Part shown: positions 8,973-16,951 of the stretch, in pieces | How positions within the stretch are numbered: the stretch's first letter is position 1 | Layout: every line of letters starts with the position of its first letter | NCBI RefSeq assembly: GCF_035486915.1 | Contig: NZ_DATHMR010000020.1 | Span: 1 to 64,000, forward strand | DNA length: 64,000 bases | Origin: Dyella_B sp035486915 | Lineage (GTDB): Bacteria; Pseudomonadota; Gammaproteobacteria; Xanthomonadales; Rhodanobacteraceae | Reading direction: 5' to 3' | Notes under the pieces: model-generated | Seen by the model: only the letters and a program-made list of their open reading frames with translations | Told to the model about the DNA's origin: nothing | The model's database searches: none | Translations under genes and position numbers: made by a program

Positions 8973-9680
8973 ATGACTGACCATTGTTTTTCAGACGAGC
9001 AACGCGAAGGCCTGTATCGCGCCATTCGCGAACGCCGCGATGTTCGCTCGCAGTTTCTGCCCGATCCCATTGCGCCCGAGGTGCTCGCACGTTTGCTGCA
9101 CGCCGCGCATCGCGCGCCGTCGGTAGGCTTCATGCAGCCGTGGGATTTTCTGGTGATCGACAGCATCGACGTCAAGCGGGCAGTCAAGGCGCTTTACGAT
9201 GACGCCAACGCCGACGCCGCCGCCAACTATTCGGGCGATCGCGCCGCGCTGTATCGCCGACTGAAACTGGAAGGCATCGTCGACAGCCCCATCAATCTTT
9301 GCATCACCTGCGATCGCCAACGCGGTGGCCCGCATGTGCTGGGCCGTAACACGATGTTGGAAACCGATCTTTTCAGCACATGCCTTGCCGTGCAGAACCT
9401 TTGGCTGGCGGCACGCGTGGAAGGTATCGGCGTGGGCTGGGTGAGTATTGTCGATCAGGCGAAGCTGGCGCAGACGCTCGGCCTTCCCGAACACGTGCAA
9501 CCGGTTGCCTATCTTTGTCTTGGCCACGTCAGTGAATTTCTGCCGCAGCCGGAACTTGAAATTGCCGGATGGCGTTCGCGATTGCCGCTGGAGCAATTAC
9601 TCCATGCCAATACGTGGGATAACGCGGTGAAAGACGAGGCGCTGCTAGGTGCCGTGCGCAAACCGTTCGATGCAAGCTGA
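8973..9680 (+). CDS. bluB: 5,6-dimethylbenzimidazole synthase (BluB-type nitroreductase)
   Basis: Flavoenzyme of the nitroreductase fold, 235 aa. The N-terminal signature RAIRERRDVRSQFLPDPI...LLHAAHRAPSVGFMQPW is characteristic of BluB, which breaks down reduced FMN to 5,6-dimethylbenzimidazole, the lower ligand of cobalamin. The later segment VEGIGVGWVSI is also typical. The start ATG 8973 has GAGG 7 nt upstream, overlapping the rep stop codon; the upstream in-frame TTG is not needed. No other cobalamin gene is in the window, so the enzyme could serve salvage and remodelling or be part of a dispersed pathway. A general nitroreductase role is the alternative. Confidence 0.85.
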   Translation: MTDHCFSDEQREGLYRAIRERRDVRSQFLPDPIAPEVLARLLHAAHRAPSVGFMQPWDFLVIDSIDVKRAVKALYDDANADAAANYSGDRAALYRRLKLEGIVDSPINLCITCDRQRGGPHVLGRNTMLETDLFSTCLAVQNLWLAARVEGIGVGWVSIVDQAKLAQTLGLPEHVQPVAYLCLGHVSEFLPQPELEIAGWRSRLPLEQLLHANTWDNAVKDEALLGAVRKPFDAS

Positions 9681-9686
9681 GCGCGC

Positions 9687-10751
9687 TCAGACCATTCCTT
9701 CGGTTTCAAGCTCGCTTTTCAGATACGCGTAGTAAATCGGCGCAGCGATAAGTCCCGCGATGCCGAACGCCGCTTCCATCAACAACATCGCCACCAGCAG
9801 CTCCCACGCGCGCGCGCGAATCTGCGTGCCAATGATGCGCGCGTTGAGGAAGTATTCCAGCTTGTGGATCACGATCAGAAAGCCCAGCGCTGCCACGGCA
9901 ACCCAGATCGATATCGATAAACCCGCGATAGTGATGGCGGTGTTGGAAATCAGATTGCCGATGACCGGCAGCAGACCGGCGACAAACGTAAGCACGGTGA
10001 GTGTCTTGGCCAGCGGCACGTGAATGCCCATCAGCGGCAGGACACCGAGCAGGAAGATGCCGGTCGCCAGTGTATTGATCAGCGAGATCTTCACCTGCGC
10101 AAACACAACGTTGCGAAACGCTTCGGCCAGATGCTGGCAGCGCTCACCTAGCGCCGCGGCAAGCGGACCGACCTGATGCGGCGGGCGCTCACGATTCAGC
10201 GCCACCAGTGCACCGAGCACAAGACCCACCAGTATGCGCACCACCACGCGCGCGGTTTCCTTGCCTGCGGTCTGCAAACTCAACGCATGCTTGCGTGTGA
10301 GATCGAGCGCCATATCGCGCAATTCGTCCACGCTGTCGGGCAGCCAGCCGGACAGCATCGCCGGCAGTTGCTCACGCGCTTTTTCAACCATCGGCATCAG
10401 CTGCTGTTGCCACAGCAGGTCCGGATCGCCGAACTCTTTCCGGAAAAAGCCAATCGCAGCGATCACCAGCAGAATGATCGCACCCACCACGATGGTACCC
10501 AGCAGAGTCACCACGACCAGTCGCGCGCGTTCGCCGGAAATGCGCCGGCCAAGCAGCGGCGTCATCGCATGGACCACGACGTAGACCAGCAACCCGGCAA
10601 ACAAGGCCGGAAGCAGATGCAGCAGGAGCACCGTTAGCAAAGCACCCGCCGCAAGGATGTAGCTGGCGATGCGGATACCACGAGCAGATGCGGAAATGGC
10701 TGGCACGTGGCTGACCTTGGCGGGGGACCCAGATGGCGGCAAGTCTGTCAT
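9687..10751 (-). CDS. AI-2E family transporter (PerM/TqsA-like permease)
   Basis: Inner-membrane protein of 354 aa with about seven to eight hydrophobic helices. Two are near the N-terminus and the family's cluster is in the C-terminal half (LINTLATGIFLLGVLPLMG, then FVAGLLPVIGNLISN and a late LIAAPIYYAYLK). These match the AI-2E transporter/PF01594 pattern, where the motif G-x-x-P-x-x-G-N is conserved. Members include TqsA, YdiK and PerM; several are proton-coupled exporters of unknown substrate, so an autoinducer role should not be assumed. It starts 50 nt from the divergent acid phosphatase gene and converges on bluB. Confidence 0.87.
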   Translation of the reverse strand: MTDLPPSGSPAKVSHVPAISASARGIRIASYILAAGALLTVLLLHLLPALFAGLLVYVVVHAMTPLLGRRISGERARLVVVTLLGTIVVGAIILLVIAAIGFFRKEFGDPDLLWQQQLMPMVEKAREQLPAMLSGWLPDSVDELRDMALDLTRKHALSLQTAGKETARVVVRILVGLVLGALVALNRERPPHQVGPLAAALGERCQHLAEAFRNVVFAQVKISLINTLATGIFLLGVLPLMGIHVPLAKTLTVLTFVAGLLPVIGNLISNTAITIAGLSISIWVAVAALGFLIVIHKLEYFLNARIIGTQIRARAWELLVAMLLMEAAFGIAGLIAAPIYYAYLKSELETEGMV

Positions 10752-10801
10752 AAACTTACTTCATGCTCCGCAGACTTCGTTCGTCTTTTACAGGGTGTTC
10801 C

Positions 10802-11710
10802 ATGTCCAAGTCTCTGCCCGCGCTTACCGGCGCGTTGTTGTTGCTTTGCGGCTGCGCCAGCCAGGTGCCGCATTCATCCTCGCCCGCGGCGTCCGCGCCT
10901 GCTGCCGCAGCCAGCGCTCCAACGCCTGTCGCTGCCACGCCTGCCGATGACAACCTCAATGCGGTCGCGTGGACTCAGACGGCGGTCGAGCACGACTTGA
11001 TCTATCTGGAAACCTACCGTAACGCACAGACGCAATTGCTTGGCGCGCTGAAGGACAAGCAGTGGGATGCGCTGCCCAAGGACGATCGCATCGCGCCGTA
11101 CAAAGGTCTGAAACCTGCCGTCATTCTGGATATCGACGAAACCGCACTCGACAACTCGCCCTATCAGGCGCGTCTGATCCGCAACGGAGGCGAATACAAC
11201 GAAGCCGACTGGGCAGCGTGGTGCAAGGAAGAACGTGCACGCGCGTTGCCGGGTGCCGTGGCGTTCACGCAGTTCGCGGCCAAGCACGGCATTGCGGTGA
11301 TCTACATTTCCAACCGCTCGCAGGATCTGGACACCGCGACCATCGACAACCTGCGCAAGGTCGGTTTTCCCGTATCCGGTCCGGATGCCTTCCTCGGTCT
11401 GGGCACCATCCTGCGTGGCTGCGATCAGGTCGGCACGGAGAAGAACTGCCGCCGCCAGTTGGTGAGTCAGCACTATCGCGTGCTGATGCAGTTCGGCGAT
11501 CAGCTCGGTGACTTCGTGAGCGTGCTGACCAACACCGATGCAGGCCGCGCTCAGGCGATCGCTCCGTACATGAACTGGATCGGCACTCGCTGGTTCGTCC
11601 TGCCCAATCCGACGTACGGCTCGTGGGAACCGGCGTTGTTCAACAACGAATGGGGCACTCCACGCGATCAACGCCGTCGCCAGAAGATCGACCTGTTGCG
11701 CATTGATTGA
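10802..11710 (+). CDS. class C acid phosphatase / 5'-nucleotidase lipoprotein (e(P4)-like)
   Basis: Lipid-anchored HAD-superfamily phosphatase of 302 aa. The signal peptide ends in a lipobox L-C-G-C with Cys at residue 18, followed by an Ala/Ser/Pro-rich linker. The class C (DDDD) motifs are both present: VILDIDETALDN and VLMQFGDQLGDF. Haemophilus e(P4) of this family dephosphorylates nucleotides such as NMN in the periplasm. The start at 10802 places the lipobox at the normal distance; an in-frame ATG at 10763 would add 13 residues and spoil the signal peptide. It is divergent from the AI-2E permease. Confidence 0.92.
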   Translation: MSKSLPALTGALLLLCGCASQVPHSSSPAASAPAAAASAPTPVAATPADDNLNAVAWTQTAVEHDLIYLETYRNAQTQLLGALKDKQWDALPKDDRIAPYKGLKPAVILDIDETALDNSPYQARLIRNGGEYNEADWAAWCKEERARALPGAVAFTQFAAKHGIAVIYISNRSQDLDTATIDNLRKVGFPVSGPDAFLGLGTILRGCDQVGTEKNCRRQLVSQHYRVLMQFGDQLGDFVSVLTNTDAGRAQAIAPYMNWIGTRWFVLPNPTYGSWEPALFNNEWGTPRDQRRRQKIDLLRID

Positions 11711-11747
11711 TTTAAAATCAATGAGTTAATTGATTATAGCTAAAGTA

Positions 11748-11776
11748 TTGCATGAACTTAGGCGGACCCGTATCAT
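11748..11776 (+). promoter_or_regulatory. candidate sigma70 promoter
   Basis: TTGCAT (11748-11753), a 17-nt spacer and TATCAT (11771-11776) give a good match to -35 and -10 elements. The region just upstream (11711-11747) is strongly AT-rich, like an UP element. The expected start of transcription is about 11783. Confidence 0.6.
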
Positions 11777-11782
11777 GGCGTC

Positions 11783-11883
11783 CGCCGATCCTGCTGACCT
11801 CCAATTTCTGCGGGCACGGCCATTTCCCTTCCGGCGATGCCGGCATCACCCCGCGAGGCCCAACGCCCGTGGGGTTTTTCTTT
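11783..11883 (+). ncRNA. candidate small RNA or attenuated leader RNA
   Basis: A promoter-like sequence is followed within about 100 nt by an intrinsic terminator, and no convincing reading frame lies between. The RNA could form a hairpin CCGGC-GAT-GCCGG (11831-11843) before the terminator stem. A 62-codon frame over this stretch (from 11752) crosses the terminator and has no family resemblance, so it is not called. The product would be either a stand-alone small RNA of roughly 95-100 nt or a leader controlling the lipoprotein gene that begins at 11949. The RNA family is not recognised. Confidence 0.4.
11848..11883 (+). terminator. intrinsic terminator
   Basis: Stem ACCCCGCG (11848-11855) pairs with CGTGGGGT (11868-11875) with one G-U pair, extended inside by GGC/GCC, and is followed by TTTTTCTTT. 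It lies between the acid phosphatase and the lipoprotein gene and would end the candidate small RNA. Confidence 0.75.
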
Positions 11884-11948
11884 AAGATGCACCGCCAGCC
11901 TCATGCTGGCCCGGTCGTACGAGACCGCCCTCCTAAATGAGATATTCC

Positions 11949-12926
11949 ATGCGTTTTCAGACACTTGGTCGCAGCCTGCTGCTTCTGGCGATGCTCGCTC
12001 TGGTTGCCTGCCACAACAAGGAAGAGGCCTCTGTGGCCACGCCCGGCGGCGCCACGCCTGAGGCGGCCGTGGAGCAATCTGTGACGCTGATCAAAAACGG
12101 CGATTTCGACGGCTTCTGGAAGCACGCCCTGCCCCCGGCCGATTACGCCAACATGCGCGCCGACTGGACGCACGCCAACCCCAATCAACGCCCGATCACC
12201 GACGACGACCGCGCCCGGTTCACCCAGGCCGTCCAACAGCTCACCGCACCCGACGCGGAAACCAAGCTCTACGACCAGCTCAAACCCAAGCTCGCCCAGA
12301 TGGATGCCCAGTATCACGACCAGCTGCCGGTCATGATCGGTATCGGCCAGGCGATCATCAGCACCGGCATCGCGCAGAACAAGACGATGACCGAACCGCA
12401 GAAACAGCAGGCGCGCGACGTGCTCAACGTGCTGCTTCCGTGGGCGCAGCAGACGCCGTGGTTCGATCAGGACAAGGCCAAGCAGGCTGTGGGCGTGGCT
12501 GTCGTCACCACGCGACAGCTCGATCTGAAGAGTGCGGACCAACTGCAGAACATGGATTTCGACACCGCGATGAAGAAGTACTCCGTCGCGTACGGCGGCA
12601 TCAAACAACTTCTGACGATTTATGGGCTCTCTGTCGACGACACGCTCAATTCCGTGAAAGTCACCACCGTCAGTCAGGACAACAATCAGGCGCATGTGAA
12701 GATCGATTACACGCTGCTTGGCAAACCGCTCAGCAGCGACTCGCAACTGGTGCAGGTCGACGGTCGTTGGTACAGCCAGGATCTGATCAACAGCGAACAC
12801 GCCCAGCATGAGCAAATCCTGCATCCGGCACCGGCGGCAAGCAGCAGCGCTCCGGCACCCGCCGGCACAGCGCCCGCACCTGCCAGTAGCGTGAAGATGG
12901 CCAGCGCTGCGCCTGCTAAACCGTGA
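11949..12926 (+). CDS. lipoprotein of unknown function
   Basis: Protein of 325 aa with a lipoprotein signal ending L-V-A-C (Cys 21), so it should be anchored in the cell envelope. The mature part is mostly helical and hydrophilic, with no catalytic motif I recognise. It begins with a DUF4878-like pattern (EAAVEQSVTLIKNGDFDGFWKHALP) and has a second domain with VKIDYTLLGKPLSSDSQLVQVDGRWY, like nuclear-transport-factor-2-fold lipoproteins that end in 'vdGrWY'. The C-terminus is a low-complexity Ala/Pro/Ser tail. Start ATG 11949 gives a standard signal; ATG 11937 is in frame four codons upstream. It lies upstream of the fold-back element and plsB. Confidence 0.82.
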   Translation: MRFQTLGRSLLLLAMLALVACHNKEEASVATPGGATPEAAVEQSVTLIKNGDFDGFWKHALPPADYANMRADWTHANPNQRPITDDDRARFTQAVQQLTAPDAETKLYDQLKPKLAQMDAQYHDQLPVMIGIGQAIISTGIAQNKTMTEPQKQQARDVLNVLLPWAQQTPWFDQDKAKQAVGVAVVTTRQLDLKSADQLQNMDFDTAMKKYSVAYGGIKQLLTIYGLSVDDTLNSVKVTTVSQDNNQAHVKIDYTLLGKPLSSDSQLVQVDGRWYSQDLINSEHAQHEQILHPAPAASSSAPAPAGTAPAPASSVKMASAAPAKP

Positions 12927-12962
12927 GATAAGGCGGTAGCCGCTACACTATGCAGATGCTGA

Positions 12963-13230
12963 AGAGCCTGTCTTCATATTCCAAGTACCTCGCGTTATGG
13001 CTGAGTGGCCGTCAGGTGGTAGCGCGTGGCGCAGCGCCAGACTGGCTGTCTGGTCAAGCCGCGCGCTGCCGCATGGCGGCCACTCAGACACAACCCTTCG
13101 GGCTGGGTCTGTTTGCCCGCAATCCTGCGTCATCACCCAGTTTCGTATCGACATACGCGCCTTCCCTCTTCCTTGGCTTACGTGCAAGCAGCTCCCAGCG
13201 CGAGGCACTTGGAATATGAAGACAGGCTCT
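12963..13230. repeat. 268-bp nested fold-back (inverted-repeat) element overlapping the plsB start
   Basis: The outer arms 12963-12994 and 13199-13230 are complementary at 31 of 32 positions, starting AGAGCCTGTCTTCATATTCC. Nested inside are CTGAGTGGCC (13001-13010) with GGCCACTCAG (13078-13087), GGTAGCGCG (13018-13026) with CGCGCTGCC (13062-13070, one G-U in RNA), and the hairpin CCAGAC-TGGCT-GTCTGG (13037-13053). No transposase frame is present. It looks like a MITE-like or structured non-coding element, and it shares its terminal GAGCCTGTCT with the palindrome at 6842-6899. No target-site duplication could be identified. Confidence 0.85.
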
Positions 13231-15855
13231 ACGACCGCGGAAACTACATACCGCAGCCGCGCCCCCTGGTGGTTCAACCTCGCCGGGCACCTGCTTGAAC
13301 CCTGGGTCCGCATCCGTCGCGACCCAGCCGAACCGGCTGCGTTACTCAAAAGCGACGCGCCGGTTTGCTACGTCATCGAACGCGACGGTTTTTCCGATGC
13401 GTTGATTCTCGATCGCGCCTGTCGCGAAGCCGGCTTGCCAAGTCCGATGCAGCCGCTGCTGCACACGCGCCGCAGGCGTTCGGTGTTCGCGCTTGCACGT
13501 CGTGACGGTGAAGTGTTCGGACGCAACCGCGCCCGCTCGCCGAACGAACCGTTCGGTCAATTGTTGCGTTCGATCGAAGGCTTCCCGGATCGCGATATCC
13601 AGATCGTGCCGGTGTCCATCTATGTGGGGCGCGCACCGTCGCGTGAAACCGGGTGGTTCCGCGTACTGTTTTCGGAAAACTGGGTCATGGTCGGCCGCTT
13701 CCGCCGCATGCTTGCGCTGTTGCTCAACGGACGCGACACGGTGGTGCACTTTTCCGCGCCCGTATCGCTGCGCGAAGTTTTGAATGAAGCCGGCGAAGTA
13801 CAGCCAGAACGCTTTGCCCGCAAGATGGCGCGTGTGTTGCGCACGCATTTCCGGCGCATTCGTGCTGCGGTGATCGGTCCGGATCTTTCGCACCGCCGCA
13901 CGGTGGTCGATGCCGTGCTCAATGCCGAACCCGTGCGCGCCGCCATCACCGCCACGGCGGTGAAGGAAAACATCAGCTACGCCAAGTCGTGGCAGAACGC
14001 ACACAAGATGATGATGGAAATCGCCGCCGACTATTCGCACCCCGTGGTGCGATCGGCGTCGTTCCTGCTGCGCAACTTCTGGAACAAGTTGTACGACGGC
14101 ATCACGATGCATCACTTCGACAAGGCCCGCGCCGCAGCACCAGGCTATGAAGTGGTATATGTGCCAAGTCATCGCAGCCATGCAGACTATCTGCTGCTGT
14201 CTTACCAACTGCATGCATCGGGCGTGGTCGTACCGCACATCGCCGCAGGCGTGAATCTCAACCTTCCGCTGATCGGACCGATTCTCCGTCGCGGTGGCGC
14301 GTTCTTCCTGCGCCGCAGCTTCAAGAAAGGTAGCGCGCTCTATCCAGTCGTCTTCAACGAATACGTCGCGCAGTTGATCGATCGCGGCGTGCCGATGGAA
14401 TACTTCATCGAAGGCGGCCGCTCTCGTACCGGCCGTTTGCTCGCGCCACGCGCTGGCATGCTGGTGATGACGGTTCGCGGATTCCTGCGCGCGCCACGCC
14501 GCCCGGTATTGTTCCAGCCGGTCTACATCGGCTACGAAAAGCTGATGGAAGGCAAGAGCTACGCAGGCGAATTGTCTGGTCAACCGAAAGAAAAGGAATC
14601 GCTGATCGGTTTGATTCGCGGCCTTGGCGTGCTGCGCCAACGCTACGGTCACGTCGCGCTGAATTTCGGCGAGCCGATTGAATTGACGCCACTGCTCGAT
14701 GCAGCCAGCGCAAACTGGCGCGATACGGTCGTCGATCCCAGCAGCAAGCCGGAGTGGCTCAACAAGGTGGTCGATGACCTGTCTGAAAAGATCCAGGTCA
14801 ACATCAATCGTGCTGCAGACGTCAATCCGATCAATCTGCTCGCACTCGCCTTGCTGGCGACACCCAAGCACGCGATGGCGGAAAGCGATCTGCTCGCGCA
14901 GCTCGACCTGATGAAAGCGCTGCTCGAAGAGCTGCCCTACTCCGATCGCATGACGCTGACACCGATGGACCCGGCCGCCATCGTCGCTTACGGCGAACAG
15001 ATGGGCTGGACCACGCGCGTGCGCCATCCGCTCGGCGACGTGCTGACCATGGAACCCGAGCAGGCGGTGTTGCTGAGCTACTTCCGCAACAACGTGCTGC
15101 ACCTGACGGCGTGCGCGGCATGGGTGGCGTGCTGCTTCCTTAACAACCGCCGCATGACACGCGCGTCGATTCTGCGATTGGGCCGCATCATTTACCCCTT
15201 CATCCAGAACGAACTATTCCTGCCGTGGGATAACGAGGGTTTCGCCACACAGCTGCAGGCGACTATCGAATTCTTCGTGCGCCGAGGCTTGCTCGAAGCA
15301 ACCGGCGAAGGCCGCGTGCTCGAACGCGGCCCGGGCCAGGATGACGCGGCTTATCAGCTGAAAGTGATCGCACGCAGTCTGATACAGGCGTTTGAGCGTT
15401 ATTACATCGCCATCGCTGCTCTGGCGAAGAACGGCCCGCACACGATTACCGCGGCGGAACTCGAAAACGTCTGCACGCTTACCGCGCAACGTCTGAGTCT
15501 GCTCAGCGAACCCTCCGCACCGGAATTTTTCGACAAGGCGCTGTTCCGCGGCTTCATCCAGAAGCTGCGCGAACAACGCGTGGTGTGGACCGACGATAAC
15601 GGCAAGCTCGATTACGACGCCGCGCTCGAAGACATGGTGCGCGACGCACGCGTGATTCTCGCCCGCGAGATGCGTCACTCCATTCTCAAGATCACCGGCA
15701 ACGACACGGAAACGCAGCGTACCGCTCCCGAGCAGGAAGTGGTGGCACCTGCGCCGGCAGAGACGCTCAACACCAGCGAAGAACTGCACCAGCGCCACGT
15801 GATCGCGGAACACCACGAACACGAACACGAGCACATCGATCAAGGCAAGGATTGA
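13216..15855 (+). CDS. plsB: glycerol-3-phosphate 1-O-acyltransferase PlsB
   Basis: Membrane enzyme that acylates the sn-1 position of glycerol-3-phosphate, the first step of phospholipid synthesis. The 879-aa protein (E. coli PlsB is about 807) contains the acyltransferase blocks: HRSHAD (HX4D, residues 319-324), GGAFFLRRSF, FIEGGRSRTGR and VYIGYEKLMEG. The C-terminus ends in a His/Glu-rich tail. I chose ATG 13216 because the frame upstream, open to 12997, is only the translated fold-back repeat. The start codon itself lies in the right arm of that repeat, so the native N-terminus may have been altered by insertion or translation may be structure-controlled. The stop is followed by a 10-bp stem terminator. 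Confidence 0.93.
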   Translation: MKTGSTTAETTYRSRAPWWFNLAGHLLEPWVRIRRDPAEPAALLKSDAPVCYVIERDGFSDALILDRACREAGLPSPMQPLLHTRRRRSVFALARRDGEVFGRNRARSPNEPFGQLLRSIEGFPDRDIQIVPVSIYVGRAPSRETGWFRVLFSENWVMVGRFRRMLALLLNGRDTVVHFSAPVSLREVLNEAGEVQPERFARKMARVLRTHFRRIRAAVIGPDLSHRRTVVDAVLNAEPVRAAITATAVKENISYAKSWQNAHKMMMEIAADYSHPVVRSASFLLRNFWNKLYDGITMHHFDKARAAAPGYEVVYVPSHRSHADYLLLSYQLHASGVVVPHIAAGVNLNLPLIGPILRRGGAFFLRRSFKKGSALYPVVFNEYVAQLIDRGVPMEYFIEGGRSRTGRLLAPRAGMLVMTVRGFLRAPRRPVLFQPVYIGYEKLMEGKSYAGELSGQPKEKESLIGLIRGLGVLRQRYGHVALNFGEPIELTPLLDAASANWRDTVVDPSSKPEWLNKVVDDLSEKIQVNINRAADVNPINLLALALLATPKHAMAESDLLAQLDLMKALLEELPYSDRMTLTPMDPAAIVAYGEQMGWTTRVRHPLGDVLTMEPEQAVLLSYFRNNVLHLTACAAWVACCFLNNRRMTRASILRLGRIIYPFIQNELFLPWDNEGFATQLQATIEFFVRRGLLEATGEGRVLERGPGQDDAAYQLKVIARSLIQAFERYYIAIAALAKNGPHTITAAELENVCTLTAQRLSLLSEPSAPEFFDKALFRGFIQKLREQRVVWTDDNGKLDYDAALEDMVRDARVILAREMRHSILKITGNDTETQRTAPEQEVVAPAPAETLNTSEELHQRHVIAEHHEHEHEHIDQGKD

Positions 15856-15900
15856 TCGAGCAGCCGATGGCGGCAGTTGCGTTGTTTCGCGTACCCGCCA

Positions 15901-15929
15901 GCATCGCACCCTAAGGTGCGATGCCTTTT
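15901..15929 (+). terminator. intrinsic terminator of plsB
   Basis: GCATCGCACC (15901-15910) and GGTGCGATGC (15915-15924) form a perfect 10-bp stem with loop CTAA, followed by CTTTTG. The loop contains the stop codon of the convergent LysR gene (TAG on the minus strand). Confidence 0.8.
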
Positions 15930-16825
15930 GTCACCGCATCGATGACGCACTGGCGAAACCATGCATGTGCCGGATCGTCATTCGTCGACTCGTGCCAGAA
16001 CGCAAGAATCGGCACGGCTTTCAGCTTGATCGGCAGCGGCACGACCGCCATCGGCAACAACGACGACAGATGGATGGCGTAGGAACGCGGAACCGTCATC
16101 AGCAGATCCGTCGATGACGCAATCTGACACGCTGAAAAATAGTGCTGACATACCAACCGCACGTGACGGAACGTGCCGCTTTGCCTCAGCAACACATCAA
16201 GCGCGCTTGCTTCGCCTAACGGCGACACGGTGACATGCTCGGCCGCAAGATAATCATTGCGTTTCAGTTGCGCCGATAACGGATGCCCCTTACGCATGAT
16301 CACCACCAGCGATTCATCGACGAGATGCTGGCGAACGATTTGTGGCCCCGCGCGTAGCGGGCGGTCCACGACGAGATTCAATGTACCAGCGCGCAATTCG
16401 CGCTCCACATCGTCCGCTGCAATACGATGACTCACCACGCGCACCTGCGGCGCCTCGCGCTCGATCTGCTTTAACAGCGCAGGCAACGCAATCGACTCGA
16501 GGATGTCGCGAAAACCAATCGTGAACTCCAGCTCCAGTCTGGCAGGATCGAAATGCCGCTGCGCATGCGTGCTCGCATGCAACCCTTCCAGATGCATTTG
16601 CACCGCGGGCATCATCGTGCGCACCTTTTCGGTGGGCAGCAGACGATTGCCCTGCCGAACGAAAAGCGGATCGCCCAGATGATCGCGCAGACGTTTCAAC
16701 GCGTGCGTCACGGCCGGCTGCGTAAGGTGCAGCACACGTGCGGCGGCGCTCACGCCGCCATAGGTGTAGATCGCATCCAGCACGCGAAAAAGATTGAGAT
16801 CGATACGGCTGTCGGTGCGATCCAT
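15911..16825 (-). CDS. LysR family transcriptional regulator
   Basis: DNA-binding regulator of 304 aa. The N-terminal winged helix-turn-helix reads IDLNLFRVLDAIYTYGGVSAAARVLHLTQPAVTHALKRLRDHLGDPLFVR, typical of the NodD/LeuO-like branch of LysR proteins. The rest is the two-lobed effector-binding domain. I used ATG 16825 (MDRTDSRID); the open frame extends to 16882, but that adds a non-conserved stretch. It is divergent from the acyl-CoA dehydrogenase operon at 16952 and is very likely its regulator, in the usual LysR arrangement. The shared intergenic region contains ATTCATTTCACTAAT, whose outer ATT/AAT pair could be part of a binding site. Confidence 0.93.
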   Translation of the reverse strand: MDRTDSRIDLNLFRVLDAIYTYGGVSAAARVLHLTQPAVTHALKRLRDHLGDPLFVRQGNRLLPTEKVRTMMPAVQMHLEGLHASTHAQRHFDPARLELEFTIGFRDILESIALPALLKQIEREAPQVRVVSHRIAADDVERELRAGTLNLVVDRPLRAGPQIVRQHLVDESLVVIMRKGHPLSAQLKRNDYLAAEHVTVSPLGEASALDVLLRQSGTFRHVRLVCQHYFSACQIASSTDLLMTVPRSYAIHLSSLLPMAVVPLPIKLKAVPILAFWHESTNDDPAHAWFRQCVIDAVTKGIAP

Positions 16826-16951
16826 AACGGCTCCAGAGGCGTCGACAGGATACGCCAGTCCATGCACAAAATTAATGACCACCCATAAGGCATATTCATT
16901 TCACTAATTCCATGGAAGTGCGTAGGCTGACCGGATTCAGGAGGAGAATCC

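Noticed and set aside
11752..11940. 62-codon frame over the candidate small RNA
   Set aside because: It crosses the terminator hairpin and has no recognisable similarity or clear ribosome binding site.
12997..13215. N-terminal extension of PlsB reading through the fold-back element
   Set aside because: The translated residues are unlike PlsB and derive from repeat DNA; the conserved protein begins after ATG 13216.
13342..15102. 586-codon open frame on the minus strand opposite plsB
   Set aside because: It is antisense to the clearly conserved PlsB coding sequence, has no family motifs and reflects the high-GC codon pattern.
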